Source: an uncultured Lachnospiraceae bacterium (GTDB lineage Bacteria > Bacillota > Clostridia > Lachnospirales > Lachnospiraceae). From it: a DNA stretch of 64,000 nucleotides. The notes under the pieces are model-generated. The model saw nothing but the letters and a program-made list of their open reading frames with translations. It did not search any database and was not told the DNA's origin. Positions 15,139-24,563 of this stretch are shown piece by piece. Position numbers and translations under genes: made by a program. Within the stretch, counting starts at the first letter, position 1; every line of letters starts with the position of its first letter. The DNA lies in contig CANRNJ010000015.1 of NCBI GenBank assembly GCA_947631955.1, positions 22,854 to 86,853 on the forward strand. The letters run 5' to 3'.

Positions 15139-16271
15139 GTTATCCCATATCGGTCTGCATAATCGCAAAGAACGAGGAACGGCACATCGAGGAATGTTGT
15201 AAACGCATCCTCCCATACGGATTTGAAATCGTGCTGACGGATACCGGTTCCACAGACCGGACCATAGAATTGGCCCGGAAATACACCGATCGCATCTATT
15301 CTTTTAAATGGTGTGATGATTTTGCCGCAGCCAAAAATTTTGCGTTGGAGAAAGCCTCCCACGACTGGATACTTTCTCTCGATTGTGACGAATATATCGA
15401 GTCGGTAGATCTGCCTGCTCTGGCCGCGTGTCAGAGATTACATCCCACGGCCGCAGGACGCATCCTGATCCGGAACCGCTTTGTCGAGAACGGGCAGGCT
15501 GCCTGCGAACAGGTGCGCGTAAGCCGCTTTGCCAACCGGCGCTGTTTCCATTTTGAGGGCGCCATACACGAACAGCTTGTCCCGATCGGCGCAGCCCCGT
15601 CAGACCATGCTGCCCCGTCAGATTCTGCCTGCAGCGCGGCGGACCCGGAGCGTCCAGCGTCCGGCCCGGCGGCGAACCTTAAATATGTGTACTCCGCCCC
15701 CATTACGGTCCTCCATGTGGGATACTCCGGCACGGAAGAAGAAATGGCGGCGAAGTCCAAACGCAACATCGCTCTTTTGGAAAAAGAACTGAACCGCCAC
15801 GGCGCGGATCCCTATATCTACTATCAGCTTGGACAGAGTTTCCGCAAGCTGCACAATTATGAAAAAGCGCTCCAATACTTTGATCTGGGCCTTGCCATGG
15901 ATGTGGATCCTGCTCTGGACTATGTTCAGACCATGGTGGAATCCTACGGCTATACGCTTCTGGATCTCAAACGCAGCCAAGATGCTTTGAACCTGCTCGG
16001 CGTATACGATGTATTTTCCAAGAGAGCCGATTTTGTATTCCTGATGGGTCTGATATATATGAACAACGGGCTGTTTGAGCAGGCCGTACAAGAGTTTGCA
16101 AAAGCTGCCACAATAGAAGAGTTTGCCGTAGACGGCGTCAACAGCTATAAAGCCCATTACAACATCGGCGTCATCTATGAATGTACCGGAAACACGCAGG
16201 AAGCAAAGGCCGCTTACCGCAGATGCGGGGCATATGAACCGGCATTAAAAAGATTAAAACTGTTGTCATAG
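15135..16271 (+). CDS. GT2 glycosyltransferase with C-terminal TPR repeats
   Basis: A paralogue of the preceding gene, 378 residues: catalytic GT-A part about 1-110 (SVCIIAKNEERHIEECC; VLTDTGSTDRT; LDCDEYIES) and TPR-like C-terminal half (YYQLGQSFRKLHNYEKALQY and following). A roughly 25-residue insertion rich in Ala, Ser and Pro (about 155-180) is absent from its neighbour. It starts within the stop of the previous gene (ATGA), so the two are translationally coupled and may act in one pathway. Confidence 0.85.
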   Translation: MSYPISVCIIAKNEERHIEECCKRILPYGFEIVLTDTGSTDRTIELARKYTDRIYSFKWCDDFAAAKNFALEKASHDWILSLDCDEYIESVDLPALAACQRLHPTAAGRILIRNRFVENGQAACEQVRVSRFANRRCFHFEGAIHEQLVPIGAAPSDHAAPSDSACSAADPERPASGPAANLKYVYSAPITVLHVGYSGTEEEMAAKSKRNIALLEKELNRHGADPYIYYQLGQSFRKLHNYEKALQYFDLGLAMDVDPALDYVQTMVESYGYTLLDLKRSQDALNLLGVYDVFSKRADFVFLMGLIYMNNGLFEQAVQEFAKAATIEEFAVDGVNSYKAHYNIGVIYECTGNTQEAKAAYRRCGAYEPALKRLKLLS

Positions 16272-16324
16272 CATGTCATTATGGGAGAGATCATCAAGCA
16301 AATCTCTTCAGAACGGAGATCACG

Positions 16325-16705
16325 ATGGAGATACATGAGTCAGCGGAAGATTATTTGGAAACCATATTGATTCTGAGGGGACGTCTTGGGCAGGTCCGTT
16401 CGATCGATATCGCCACGGAGATGAACTATACCAAGCCGAGCATCAGCGTGGCCATGAAAAAGCTTCGGGAAAACGGCTATATCCTCGTAGACCGCGACGG
16501 TTTCATCACGCTCACGGACGCCGGAGAGCAGATCGCATCCACCATATACAACCGGCATAAGGTGCTGACCAATTTCTTTGTGGCATTGGGCGTGAGCGAG
16601 AAGGTTGCCGCCCAAGACGCCTGCAAGATCGAGCACGATCTGAGCGAAGAAACTTTTGCAAGGATCATGAAACATGCCGAAACATTCACCAAAGACAATC
16701 TGTGA
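16325..16705 (+). CDS. DtxR/MntR-like metal-dependent regulator
   Basis: The 126-residue protein has an N-terminal winged helix (ESAEDYLETILILRGRLG, then VRSIDIATEMNYTKPSISVA) and a C-terminal dimerisation part with candidate metal ligands in ACKIEHDLSEE. It is the size of MntR and lacks the SH3-like third domain of DtxR. GGAG precedes the ATG at six bases. It sits between glycosyltransferase genes on the same strand, so it may be co-transcribed with them. Whether it senses Mn or Fe cannot be told from the sequence. Confidence 0.85.
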   Translation: MEIHESAEDYLETILILRGRLGQVRSIDIATEMNYTKPSISVAMKKLRENGYILVDRDGFITLTDAGEQIASTIYNRHKVLTNFFVALGVSEKVAAQDACKIEHDLSEETFARIMKHAETFTKDNL

Positions 16706-16717
16706 CAGGGGATATGC

Positions 16718-17902
16718 ATGAAAATATTATTTATTGAATGGAACAGCTTCGGAAACGCCGATATGAAAGAGGCACTTGCCTTAGAGGGGCACGCCGTCGC
16801 AGTCTTTCCCTTTTCCAACGAGGCTCCCCGGCGCGGAGAAGAGATCGAACGGGAACTGGCAGACGCCATGCACAGGGAATCGCCGGATGCGGTCTTCTCT
16901 TTTAATTATTTTCCCGTCATTTCCCACGTATGCAAAAAAGAGGACATCCGCTATATCTCATGGATCTATGACAGCCCCTATGTGATGCTCTATTCTTATA
17001 CCGTTATCAATCCGTGCAACACCATTTACGTTTTTGACAAAGAACTCTATATGGAGTTTCATAAAGCCGGGATAACGACCGTCCGCTATCTGCCGATGGC
17101 GGTCAATACGCAGCGTCTGGACAAGCTGTGGGAAACCGACGCTTCCGGCCAAGCGGCAGGATCAGGAAATGCTTCCGGCGGGCCGCAGCCCTATCTGTAC
17201 AACGTTTCTTTCGTGGGCTCTCTCTACACGGAGGAACACAACTTTTTTGACCGTATGACGACGCTGTCGGATTATACCAAAGGATATCTGGATGCGGTCA
17301 TGGCAGCCCAGATGAAAATACAGGGATATAACTTTATACAGGAGCTGCTCTCTCCCATTATGGACGACTTATACCACGCTCTCCCATTGGATCCTAATCC
17401 TGACGGTGTCGAGTCCAAAGAATATCTGTATGCGCAGTATGTGATCAACCGTAAGATCACGGGTCTGGAGCGGCAGGAATTGATCCGCGCTGCCGCAGAG
17501 CGTTTTTCGTTCGATCTCTTTACGCCAAACCGCGATTATGCGCTGCCCAACCTGACCAACCACGGTATGGTTGATTATTACCGCCAGATGCCCGTTGTTT
17601 TCAGACGCAGCCGGATCAACCTGAACATATCGCTCCGCAGCATTAAGAGCGGTATCCCGCTGCGCGCTTTTGATATCTTAGGAAGCGGCGGCTTTCTGCT
17701 GAGCAATTTTCAGGCTGACTTTCTGGACGATTTTGTTCCCGGAGAAGATTTCGACTATTACGACAGCAAGGAAGACCTGCTCCGCAAGATCGATTATTAT
17801 CTGACTCACGAAGACGAGCGTGCCGCCATCGCGGCAAACGGACACGCCAAGGCCGCCGCCGCGCACACTTTCCGCCACAGAGTCAGGGAAATGTTTTCAT
17901 AA
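16718..17902 (+). CDS. CgeB-like (GT-B) glycosyltransferase
   Basis: A 394-residue GT-B-type protein of the CgeB/DUF3880 kind, whose archetype is a spore-coat protein of Bacillus. The N-half (about 1-150) has FSFNYFPVISHVC and WIYDSPYVMLY; the C-half has the family block SRINLNISLRSIKSGIPLRA (about 289-308), then FDILGSGGFLLSNFQ. The C-terminus (about 340-394) is helical. The sugar donor and acceptor are not known. Five related proteins lie in this window. It follows the DtxR-like gene by 12 bases. Confidence 0.85.
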   Translation: MKILFIEWNSFGNADMKEALALEGHAVAVFPFSNEAPRRGEEIERELADAMHRESPDAVFSFNYFPVISHVCKKEDIRYISWIYDSPYVMLYSYTVINPCNTIYVFDKELYMEFHKAGITTVRYLPMAVNTQRLDKLWETDASGQAAGSGNASGGPQPYLYNVSFVGSLYTEEHNFFDRMTTLSDYTKGYLDAVMAAQMKIQGYNFIQELLSPIMDDLYHALPLDPNPDGVESKEYLYAQYVINRKITGLERQELIRAAAERFSFDLFTPNRDYALPNLTNHGMVDYYRQMPVVFRRSRINLNISLRSIKSGIPLRAFDILGSGGFLLSNFQADFLDDFVPGEDFDYYDSKEDLLRKIDYYLTHEDERAAIAANGHAKAAAAHTFRHRVREMFS

Positions 17903-17949
17903 ACGCCGCATAAAACGGACCATGATCAAAAAGTTTGAGGAGATATGCA

Positions 17950-19035
17950 ATGAACCTGTTTCAGCCTACGGCAAGTTCCCGTACTTTAGATGATAACCAG
18001 TGGCTCGATTGGAATCGGGCTGTCTTTAAGCTTTTCCGCCAGCTATGGCTGATCACGCTCGGCGTGGAACTGCTTCTGTTCCTCACGTTCGATCCAAGCG
18101 AAAGTCTTCTGAGCAGCAGCGCTTATTTTCTGCACTTCATCCTGCTTCCGAGCGGTCTGGAGGGACTGGTGCTGTTGGTCGTTCAGCTGCTGTTCACAAA
18201 GCTGATCCCCTCCCATAATAGGAGAGTTGTTTCCTTATACACCATTATCCTCACCAGTTCTTTTGCCGGTATCACCGTCTGCGTGCACACCAGTGTAAGT
18301 ATGCTGCCCGCGATGCTGCTTCTGCCCATGATCCTGACTCCTCTATATAAAGACCGGGCAATGACCCTGCTGCAGGCTGTGCTGGTGGTTCTGCTGTATA
18401 TCGCCAACCGCTTCTACTTTACGCCGAACAGCCCTTACATCCTGCCGTCCACGCCTTTTTCTCCCGTCACGGACACACTGGTCTTCATCGGCGGGACAGG
18501 GGCTGCATATATCCTGCTCGCGCGGGTCAATGAATCGCTTCTGCTGAATGAGGAGCGTTCCAGAAGAGATTCTCTGACGCATCTGTTCAACCATGAAAAT
18601 TTCTATGAGGAATTGAACTGCTATATACGGGATCACAGGCAAAAAGGCTCGGCTTTTTCCATTATCATCGCTGATATCGATAATTTCAAAAAAGTCAACG
18701 ATACATACGGCCACGCATTTGGAGATGAAGTGATAAAGCAGGTGTCCAAACTCTTCCTGCTCCATGAGAAAAAAGGCGGTTTCAGCGCCCGGTACGGCGG
18801 CGAGGAATTTGCCATGATCATTCCGGACGCCGACCCTGTCATGACCGCAGAAAAAATACGCTCCGATTTTGAAGCGTATGATTTCCAAACTTCCGAAGGC
18901 GTAAAGCACTTCACCCTCAGCATCGGCGCCGCCGTCTATGACGAGGGATACGCGAACGCAAGCGTTTTCTTTGAGAAAGCGGACGCTGCGCTCTACCAAG
19001 CGAAAAAGAACGGAAAGAATCAGGTGGTAGTGTAA
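17950..19035 (+). CDS. Membrane diguanylate cyclase (GGDEF)
   Basis: Makes cyclic di-GMP from two GTP. The 361-residue protein has an N-terminal hydrophobic sensor region of several membrane segments (about 25-195), a short linker, then a GGDEF domain (about 200-361) with RDSLTHLFNH and the active-site signature RYGGEEFAMIIPDAD. The RxxD inhibitory I-site expected just before GGEEF is not seen. GAGGAG seven bases upstream supports the ATG at 17950. Its position inside the surface-glycan island, near flagellar genes, suggests a link to motility or adhesion. Confidence 0.9.
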   Translation: MNLFQPTASSRTLDDNQWLDWNRAVFKLFRQLWLITLGVELLLFLTFDPSESLLSSSAYFLHFILLPSGLEGLVLLVVQLLFTKLIPSHNRRVVSLYTIILTSSFAGITVCVHTSVSMLPAMLLLPMILTPLYKDRAMTLLQAVLVVLLYIANRFYFTPNSPYILPSTPFSPVTDTLVFIGGTGAAYILLARVNESLLLNEERSRRDSLTHLFNHENFYEELNCYIRDHRQKGSAFSIIIADIDNFKKVNDTYGHAFGDEVIKQVSKLFLLHEKKGGFSARYGGEEFAMIIPDADPVMTAEKIRSDFEAYDFQTSEGVKHFTLSIGAAVYDEGYANASVFFEKADAALYQAKKNGKNQVVV

Positions 19036-19065
19036 CTTATTGTTATTCCCCGGTGCAGAATGCCA

Positions 19066-20118
19066 TCACATATTGTCCAACAGATACTGCATCAAACCTG
19101 CGTTCAAAAGCAAAATATTATCCTGAGTAAATTCCATTGTCAGAATATTCAGCAATATCTCATTCCACTCAGGCGCCAGTTTTGTAATATAAGTATTTTT
19201 GCGTATATCCGGACAATATTTCAACGTCATTTCTTTTAAAAAAAATAATTCCCCGGCTTTTAACATTTGTTTTTTATGTAAAATTGCATTTACACTCAGA
19301 CCCACGCCCCAACTCCAGAACATATACTGCAATTCCGCAGGGAACCTGTCAATCAATCCTCTCGCTTGAAGATCCTCATATAATCCAATCCAAACATTAG
19401 CATTATCGAGTCTACGGGCTCCTCCCACCTGATCTCCATGCATGGTTCCCACCGGATTCTGATAATAATAATACAAAACAACATCTATAAATATATGCTT
19501 CGTTGTATACAGTCTTACTGGAAGCATAAAAGACGGTTCCTCATAGATCAGGCGTTCTGCAAATTTGATCTCATGATCCCGGACTAGCGACAGCCTGTAT
19601 ATTTTATTCATGCAGCCTAACGTTAATTCATCTGTGGAAACAAGTATCTGTTTTCTGCGTTTTTCTTCATTATCCATGATAATTTCACAGCTTGCATCGC
19701 CATATTTTATTGGAGAATCGGCTTCTTCATATGTATATACTTTCTTGTATCGATACTCGACTACATCTGCGTTCTCATGTTTTATGATACTATACAACAA
19801 TTCCAACGCTTCCACACGAAGCCAGTCATCCGAATCACAAAATACCAGATATTCGCCGCTGGCGTAGGAAATGCCCACATTTCTTGCGCCGCCCTGCCGC
19901 AGATTCTCCTCCAGTGATATTGCTATAACGCTTTCCGGATATTGGTTTTCATACTGCATGATTACCTGCCATGTTGCACCGTTGTCCGTAGAGGCATCGT
20001 CAACCAATATGATTTCTATATTATCTATTCCTATCGTCTGCCCGACCAGATGATCCATACAATGATGCAGACAATCTGCTGCGTTATAACAGGGAACCAC
20101 TACGCTTATTTTCTTCAT
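19066..20118 (-). CDS. GT2 glycosyltransferase
   Basis: A 350-residue GT-A glycosyltransferase: KKISVVVPCYNAADCLHHCM (about 2-21), IEIILVDDASTDN, and the DxD-type FCDSDDWLRVEAL around residues 85-100. The C-terminal half is helical without obvious repeats. The ATG at 20118 is chosen because of GGAGGAG seven bases upstream. It begins 13 bases after the stop of the CgeB-like gene in the same direction, so a three-gene minus-strand operon (22168 to 19066) is likely. Confidence 0.85.
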   Translation of the reverse strand: MKKISVVVPCYNAADCLHHCMDHLVGQTIGIDNIEIILVDDASTDNGATWQVIMQYENQYPESVIAISLEENLRQGGARNVGISYASGEYLVFCDSDDWLRVEALELLYSIIKHENADVVEYRYKKVYTYEEADSPIKYGDASCEIIMDNEEKRRKQILVSTDELTLGCMNKIYRLSLVRDHEIKFAERLIYEEPSFMLPVRLYTTKHIFIDVVLYYYYQNPVGTMHGDQVGGARRLDNANVWIGLYEDLQARGLIDRFPAELQYMFWSWGVGLSVNAILHKKQMLKAGELFFLKEMTLKYCPDIRKNTYITKLAPEWNEILLNILTMEFTQDNILLLNAGLMQYLLDNM

Positions 20119-20131
20119 AGCTTTCTCCTCC

Positions 20132-21334
20132 TCATTGTCCACTTTCTTGTATATCAAATAGTTTCATAAGTCCCTGACGATATCCAAACCGCCCGCGCAC
20201 AGCGCGGTGCCCTTCGCGCGCAATACTCTCCCGTTCCTCTTCGTGATCCAGATAGTACGATATCTTGTCCATACATTCCTCTAAATTACTGAAACCGGCG
20301 AACTCTCTGCCTTCTTCAAAATACTCTTCCATCTCCGGCTGTCTGTTCGTCAGCACGAATCCGCCGCATGCCATGATATCGAGCACCCGCAGCGGGATCC
20401 CTGAATGGATCGAGCGCAGCGTAATGTTCAGGTTGATCCTGCTTTCGGCAAAGACAAGAGGCATCTGGGTATGATAATCCACGATCCCTTTATGGTATTT
20501 TCCAAGCAGCGGATGCCGCCACAGATCGGATCCCGTATACAGCGCCAAGCGGTTTTTTTCTCCATACCTTTTTATGAGCTCTTCCAACAGCTTTGTGCGC
20601 TCTTCTACCGTTACTTTTTTCTCCAGAACGACCGCCTTGATCAGTTCCTTCGGATCCGCAAAATAATCTTCGCCCAGCATCAGTCCTTTTTCTTCCATTC
20701 TGGCCTGAATACCGGCTGATTCCAAGATTCCTTCCCTGACCGGCTCTTCCAGTATGTCCGCATCATAGCAGAAACACTGTCGTTCAATAAAAGGATCCAG
20801 CATCGACCGCTCCGGTTCCCCCAACAGCTGATCATAATAATTATGTTCGTCCGTATACAATGACCCCACAAAGGAAACGTCGCTTCGGAAGGTATCTCTT
20901 TGCTCCGGCGCAGCGTCCTGAACGACCTTTTCAAAATATTCCGAATCCACGGAGAGAGGAACATGCCGCACGGATGGCACCCCATGCTCTCTCAGCCGCT
21001 TCACCACATCCGCGTCAAAGACTCCGATATGATTACAGGAAAGCATAGCATGTCTGGCATACAGCGTATCATGAGGACAGTCATAGACCCACGCATAATA
21101 TGGCAGTCCGCAGGTATCGCAGATCATGGATAGGATCGGAAAATAATTGAAGGAAATGACGGCTTCAACGTTTTCTCTGTGGATAAAAGGTATCATCTCC
21201 AACGCCAACTCCATATCGCGCGTATAATGCCTGCACGGTTTGTCAAACGGCACGACTTCAAACCCCAGCCTTTCCAGATTGCGGGCCAGTATCTGTTCAT
21301 TATTTGCGCCCCATGAATACAGCAGTAATCTCAT
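20132..21334 (-). CDS. CgeB-like (GT-B) glycosyltransferase
   Basis: A 400-residue relative of the gene at 16718-17902. N-half motifs: MRLLLYSWGANNEQ, ISFNYFPILSMICDTCG, WVYDCPHDTLYARH. C-half: SRINLNITLRSIHSGIPLRV, then LDIMACGGFVLTNRQ. It starts with ATG behind GGAG and lies 12 bases after the GT2 gene at 21347-22168. Confidence 0.85.
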   Translation of the reverse strand: MRLLLYSWGANNEQILARNLERLGFEVVPFDKPCRHYTRDMELALEMIPFIHRENVEAVISFNYFPILSMICDTCGLPYYAWVYDCPHDTLYARHAMLSCNHIGVFDADVVKRLREHGVPSVRHVPLSVDSEYFEKVVQDAAPEQRDTFRSDVSFVGSLYTDEHNYYDQLLGEPERSMLDPFIERQCFCYDADILEEPVREGILESAGIQARMEEKGLMLGEDYFADPKELIKAVVLEKKVTVEERTKLLEELIKRYGEKNRLALYTGSDLWRHPLLGKYHKGIVDYHTQMPLVFAESRINLNITLRSIHSGIPLRVLDIMACGGFVLTNRQPEMEEYFEEGREFAGFSNLEECMDKISYYLDHEEERESIAREGHRAVRGRFGYRQGLMKLFDIQESGQ

Positions 21335-21346
21335 AATGCAGCTCCG

Positions 21347-22168
21347 TCACAGACCAAATGCCGCAGACAATAACTGCTTGGCTTCCTCATAATGCCCAAT
21401 GTAACGTGCTTTGACCAACAGATCTTTCATTACTTCATCCAGAATGTTATTGTCTGCCATTACCTTCCAGTACTTCGCTATCATATAACACCTCGTTTCG
21501 ATATAACCCGTGTATTCCGAAGAAACGCTTCCTTCCGAATAATGTATCCTTACCAAAATATCCTCCACAAACCCAAGTTCATATTTCTCGGCTATGCGCA
21601 GAACCAGTTCCCAATCTTCAAGACAGCGCAGTCCTTCGTCAAAACCGCCAACCTGTTCAAGGCACGCGCGCCGTATCAGCATCGAGGGCGTTCCGACTAC
21701 GTTTTGAATCATAAGCGGCAGCAGCATATTTCCCCGCAGTTCATCTGCCTTCCGATCCTGCGGCGGGCAGACCCGCCGTTTGCCGGCCCGGTTGTCGCCT
21801 GCCATGCGGCAATAGACCATTCCCACGGTTTCCGGCGCCTGAAGCATCACCTGCATCTGTTTTTCCAGTTTCTCAGGCAGCCATTCATCATCACTGTCCT
21901 GAAAAGCAATATACTCACACCGGGCTGATTCAATGCCGATATTTCTCGCATGGGAAACCCCGCTGTTTTTATCCAGACGCACATAACGGATCCTGTCGTC
22001 TGTAAATCCGCTGACAACCTGCTCGGTACGATCCGTAGAGCCGTCATCTACGACAATCAACTCAAAATTCTGCCACGTCTGGTCCAGAACACTTTGAATG
22101 GCTCTCGGCACAAGCTTTTCCCGATTATATGTGGGTATGATAACACTGACTTTCTGCCCTTGATTCAT
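21347..22168 (-). CDS. GT2 glycosyltransferase
   Basis: A 273-residue GT-A protein, first of the minus-strand operon: QKVSVIIPTYNREKLVPRAI (about 4-23), FELIVVDDGSTDRT, AFQDSDDEWLPEKL with the DxD motif, and a C-terminal helical part with LEDWELVLRIAEKY, where the ED resembles the catalytic acidic site of GT2 enzymes. The ATG at 22168 follows AAGGAG. It is divergent from the large fusion glycosyltransferase at 22253. Confidence 0.88.
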   Translation of the reverse strand: MNQGQKVSVIIPTYNREKLVPRAIQSVLDQTWQNFELIVVDDGSTDRTEQVVSGFTDDRIRYVRLDKNSGVSHARNIGIESARCEYIAFQDSDDEWLPEKLEKQMQVMLQAPETVGMVYCRMAGDNRAGKRRVCPPQDRKADELRGNMLLPLMIQNVVGTPSMLIRRACLEQVGGFDEGLRCLEDWELVLRIAEKYELGFVEDILVRIHYSEGSVSSEYTGYIETRCYMIAKYWKVMADNNILDEVMKDLLVKARYIGHYEEAKQLLSAAFGL

Positions 22169-22243
22169 AAATATTCTCCTTTGCATCCTATCGGCCGCCG
22201 CGATCAACTACTTCTCATGGATTTATTCGGCAGGATATGATAT

Positions 22244-22249
22244 TATAAT
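22244..22249 (+). promoter_or_regulatory. -10-like element directly before the fusion glycosyltransferase
   Basis: TATAAT ends three bases before the ATG at 22253. No Shine-Dalgarno and no convincing -35 are seen. Either the mRNA is leaderless from a later ATG (22268) or the true promoter lies elsewhere in the 84-base divergent gap. Confidence 0.3.
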
Positions 22250-22252
22250 AAC

Positions 22253-24484
22253 ATGAAAAACGAATTTATGCACCCGATATCTGTATGTATCATAGCAAAA
22301 AACGAAGAATCCCGCATTGAGAAATGCCTTTCCTCCATCAAGCCCTGCGGTTTTGAGATCGTTGTGGTGGATACCGGTTCAACCGACCGCACGAAAGAGA
22401 TCGCATCCCGCTATGCGGACAAGGTATTGGATTTTGACTGGTGCGACGATTTCTCCGCCGCCCGCAATTACTCTCTGCGGGAAGCCTCCAATAACTGGAT
22501 CTTCATGATGGACTGCGACGAGTGGATCAAAAAAATCGATGTGGAAGAGCTGGACTATTTCCGCAAGCATCATCCGGAAAGCGTCGGCGCGGTATCGCGG
22601 GAAAATCTCGTGACGCAGAACGGACAGTACGTCTTAAACAATACCGATCATACCGAGCGCTTCTTTAACCGGAAACTGTACCGCTATACCGGCATCATCC
22701 ATGAGCAGCTGACTCCCGTTTTCGGCAATGATCTTCCCTGTCTGCTGCTGCACACTACGATAGAGCATACCGGCTATGATATGACGGAAGAGCAGCGCAT
22801 CGCCAAGGGGCACCGCAATCTGTCGCTGCTTCACAAACAGTTGGAACAGGATCCGGAAAATCCTTATGTCTATTATCAGCTTGGAAAGGGCTATGAAATC
22901 ATCCAAGACTATGAATCAGCCTGCGGATACTATGGCAAGGGTCTGTACTTCGATGTGGATCCGGCCTTGGCATACGTTCAGGCCATGGTCGTATCGTACG
23001 GTAATACCCTGCTGCTGACAGGGCAGAGCGAAACAGCGCTTGGTTTTGAACAGATCTACGATGAATTTGCCGTCAGCGCCGATTTCGTGTATCTGATGGG
23101 ACGCATCTATATGGCCAACGAAATGTACCCGCAGGCTGTCGAGCAGTTCCATAAGGCGACCACCTATGAAACATGCAGATTCAACGGCGCCAACAGTTTT
23201 CTTGCCTATTACCACATTGGGCTGATCTGCGAGAAAATCGGCGATATGGACAACGCTCTGGCATTTTATCGAAAATGCGGGGATTATCCGCCAGCATCAG
23301 AGAAAGCTGCCCGGATCTCCCAACAGTCGGCGGCGAGGCGCCCCAGACGTATTGTCGTGTTCCGATGCGATCTTTATATTCTTCAATATATCGCGGATCA
23401 ATACATCGGCGCGCTCAAAGATATGGGCTGTGAAGTTTTTGTCTTTGAGAGATCCTCCGATCCGGATCTGTTTATGCAGGCCATGCAGAATCTGGCCGCG
23501 TTTCAATCCAAAGGGATCGATGCCGTGATAACCTTTAATAATTTCGGATACAGCTTTTCCTTAAAAGACGAGCCGCCGCTGTGGGACAAGTGGAATGTCC
23601 CGTGTTTCAACCTGCTGTTCGATCACCCGCTGTATTACACTCCGATATTGGAAACGAGTCCGGCACAGGGTATTCCTGTCTGTGAAGACAGGACGCAGGT
23701 ACAATTTCTCAAACGGTTTTTCCCCGAAGTAAAAAACGCTCTTTTTCTTCCGGCGGGAGGGGAAGAACTGCACCCGCAGCATCCCAAGCTGCCGATCTGC
23801 GACCGCTCCATCGACGTGCTCTTTATCGGCAGTTACAAATACAACCCCGGATATTCTTTGGACTCCTTAGACAAGGCAGCAGCAAAGTACCTGTCCGCCA
23901 ATCCGTACAGCACCTTTGAACAGGCTGTGGAAGACTGTCTGAAAACCACGCAGCCCGGCATATCCGATGAGGAGCTGAGGCAGATCATCTACCGCCGCCG
24001 CTTTACGGATCTGAATCTGAACTCCATATACCGGCTTGAAGTTCTCCGCGCTCTTACAGAGAGCGGGATCACGGTATCGGTCTACGGCGAGGGTTGGGAA
24101 TCTACGGACCTCTATGGCCATCCGAACTTTGATCTGCATCCTGCCATAGCTTTTACGGACGGCATCGCGTTGATGGAAAACAGCAGGATCGTTTTAAATC
24201 ATCTGTCACGGTTCAAAGACGGCTGCTGCGAGAGGATCTTCAACGCCATGCTTCAGGGCGCGGTATGCCTGACGGACGACAGCATCTATCTTCAGGAACA
24301 GTTTACGGACGGCGATCAGATCGTGTTCTATTCAACGGCCGATCTCGACGGGCTTTCCAAAACGGCGGCCGCTCTTCTTCAGGATCCCGGCCGGATGCAG
24401 CGCATCGCAGACAGCGGCTATGCAGCGGCGGCCGCATGCCACACATGGCGGCGCCGCGCCGAAGAACTCCTAAAATATTTGTGA
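22253..24484 (+). CDS. Bifunctional glycosyltransferase: GT2-TPR fused to CgeB-like GT-B
   Basis: A 743-residue fusion. Residues about 1-355 match the GT2-TPR paralogues (PISVCIIAKNEESRIEKCL; IVVVDTGSTDRTKE; MMDCDEWIKK; TPR part ending YRKCGDYPPASEKAAR). About 362-743 match the CgeB-like enzyme at 26541-27725 (RIVVFRCDLYILQYIADQY; FDHPLYYTPI; SVYGEGWES; SRIVLNHLSRFKDG; LQGAVCLTDDS). Separate genes of both types lie 3 kb downstream, so the fusion indicates that the two activities work together, probably adding successive sugars. The start is ATG 22253 or 22268; neither has a clear Shine-Dalgarno. Confidence 0.88.
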   Translation: MKNEFMHPISVCIIAKNEESRIEKCLSSIKPCGFEIVVVDTGSTDRTKEIASRYADKVLDFDWCDDFSAARNYSLREASNNWIFMMDCDEWIKKIDVEELDYFRKHHPESVGAVSRENLVTQNGQYVLNNTDHTERFFNRKLYRYTGIIHEQLTPVFGNDLPCLLLHTTIEHTGYDMTEEQRIAKGHRNLSLLHKQLEQDPENPYVYYQLGKGYEIIQDYESACGYYGKGLYFDVDPALAYVQAMVVSYGNTLLLTGQSETALGFEQIYDEFAVSADFVYLMGRIYMANEMYPQAVEQFHKATTYETCRFNGANSFLAYYHIGLICEKIGDMDNALAFYRKCGDYPPASEKAARISQQSAARRPRRIVVFRCDLYILQYIADQYIGALKDMGCEVFVFERSSDPDLFMQAMQNLAAFQSKGIDAVITFNNFGYSFSLKDEPPLWDKWNVPCFNLLFDHPLYYTPILETSPAQGIPVCEDRTQVQFLKRFFPEVKNALFLPAGGEELHPQHPKLPICDRSIDVLFIGSYKYNPGYSLDSLDKAAAKYLSANPYSTFEQAVEDCLKTTQPGISDEELRQIIYRRRFTDLNLNSIYRLEVLRALTESGITVSVYGEGWESTDLYGHPNFDLHPAIAFTDGIALMENSRIVLNHLSRFKDGCCERIFNAMLQGAVCLTDDSIYLQEQFTDGDQIVFYSTADLDGLSKTAAALLQDPGRMQRIADSGYAAAAACHTWRRRAEELLKYL

Positions 24485-24514
24485 GGATCTGTAATTCATC
24501 ACAGAGAGGATCAT

Positions 24515-24547
24515 GTGAAAAATCACACCGACGTGCTGATTTTTCAC
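24515..24547. repeat. Inverted repeat between glycosyltransferase genes
   Basis: Perfect 11-base arms GTGAAAAATCA (24515-24525) and TGATTTTTCAC (24537-24547) with an 11-base loop, lying just before the Shine-Dalgarno of the next gene. No T-run follows. It could be a protein-binding dyad or an mRNA stabiliser. Confidence 0.6.
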
Positions 24548-24563
24548 CGGAATGGAGATTGAC

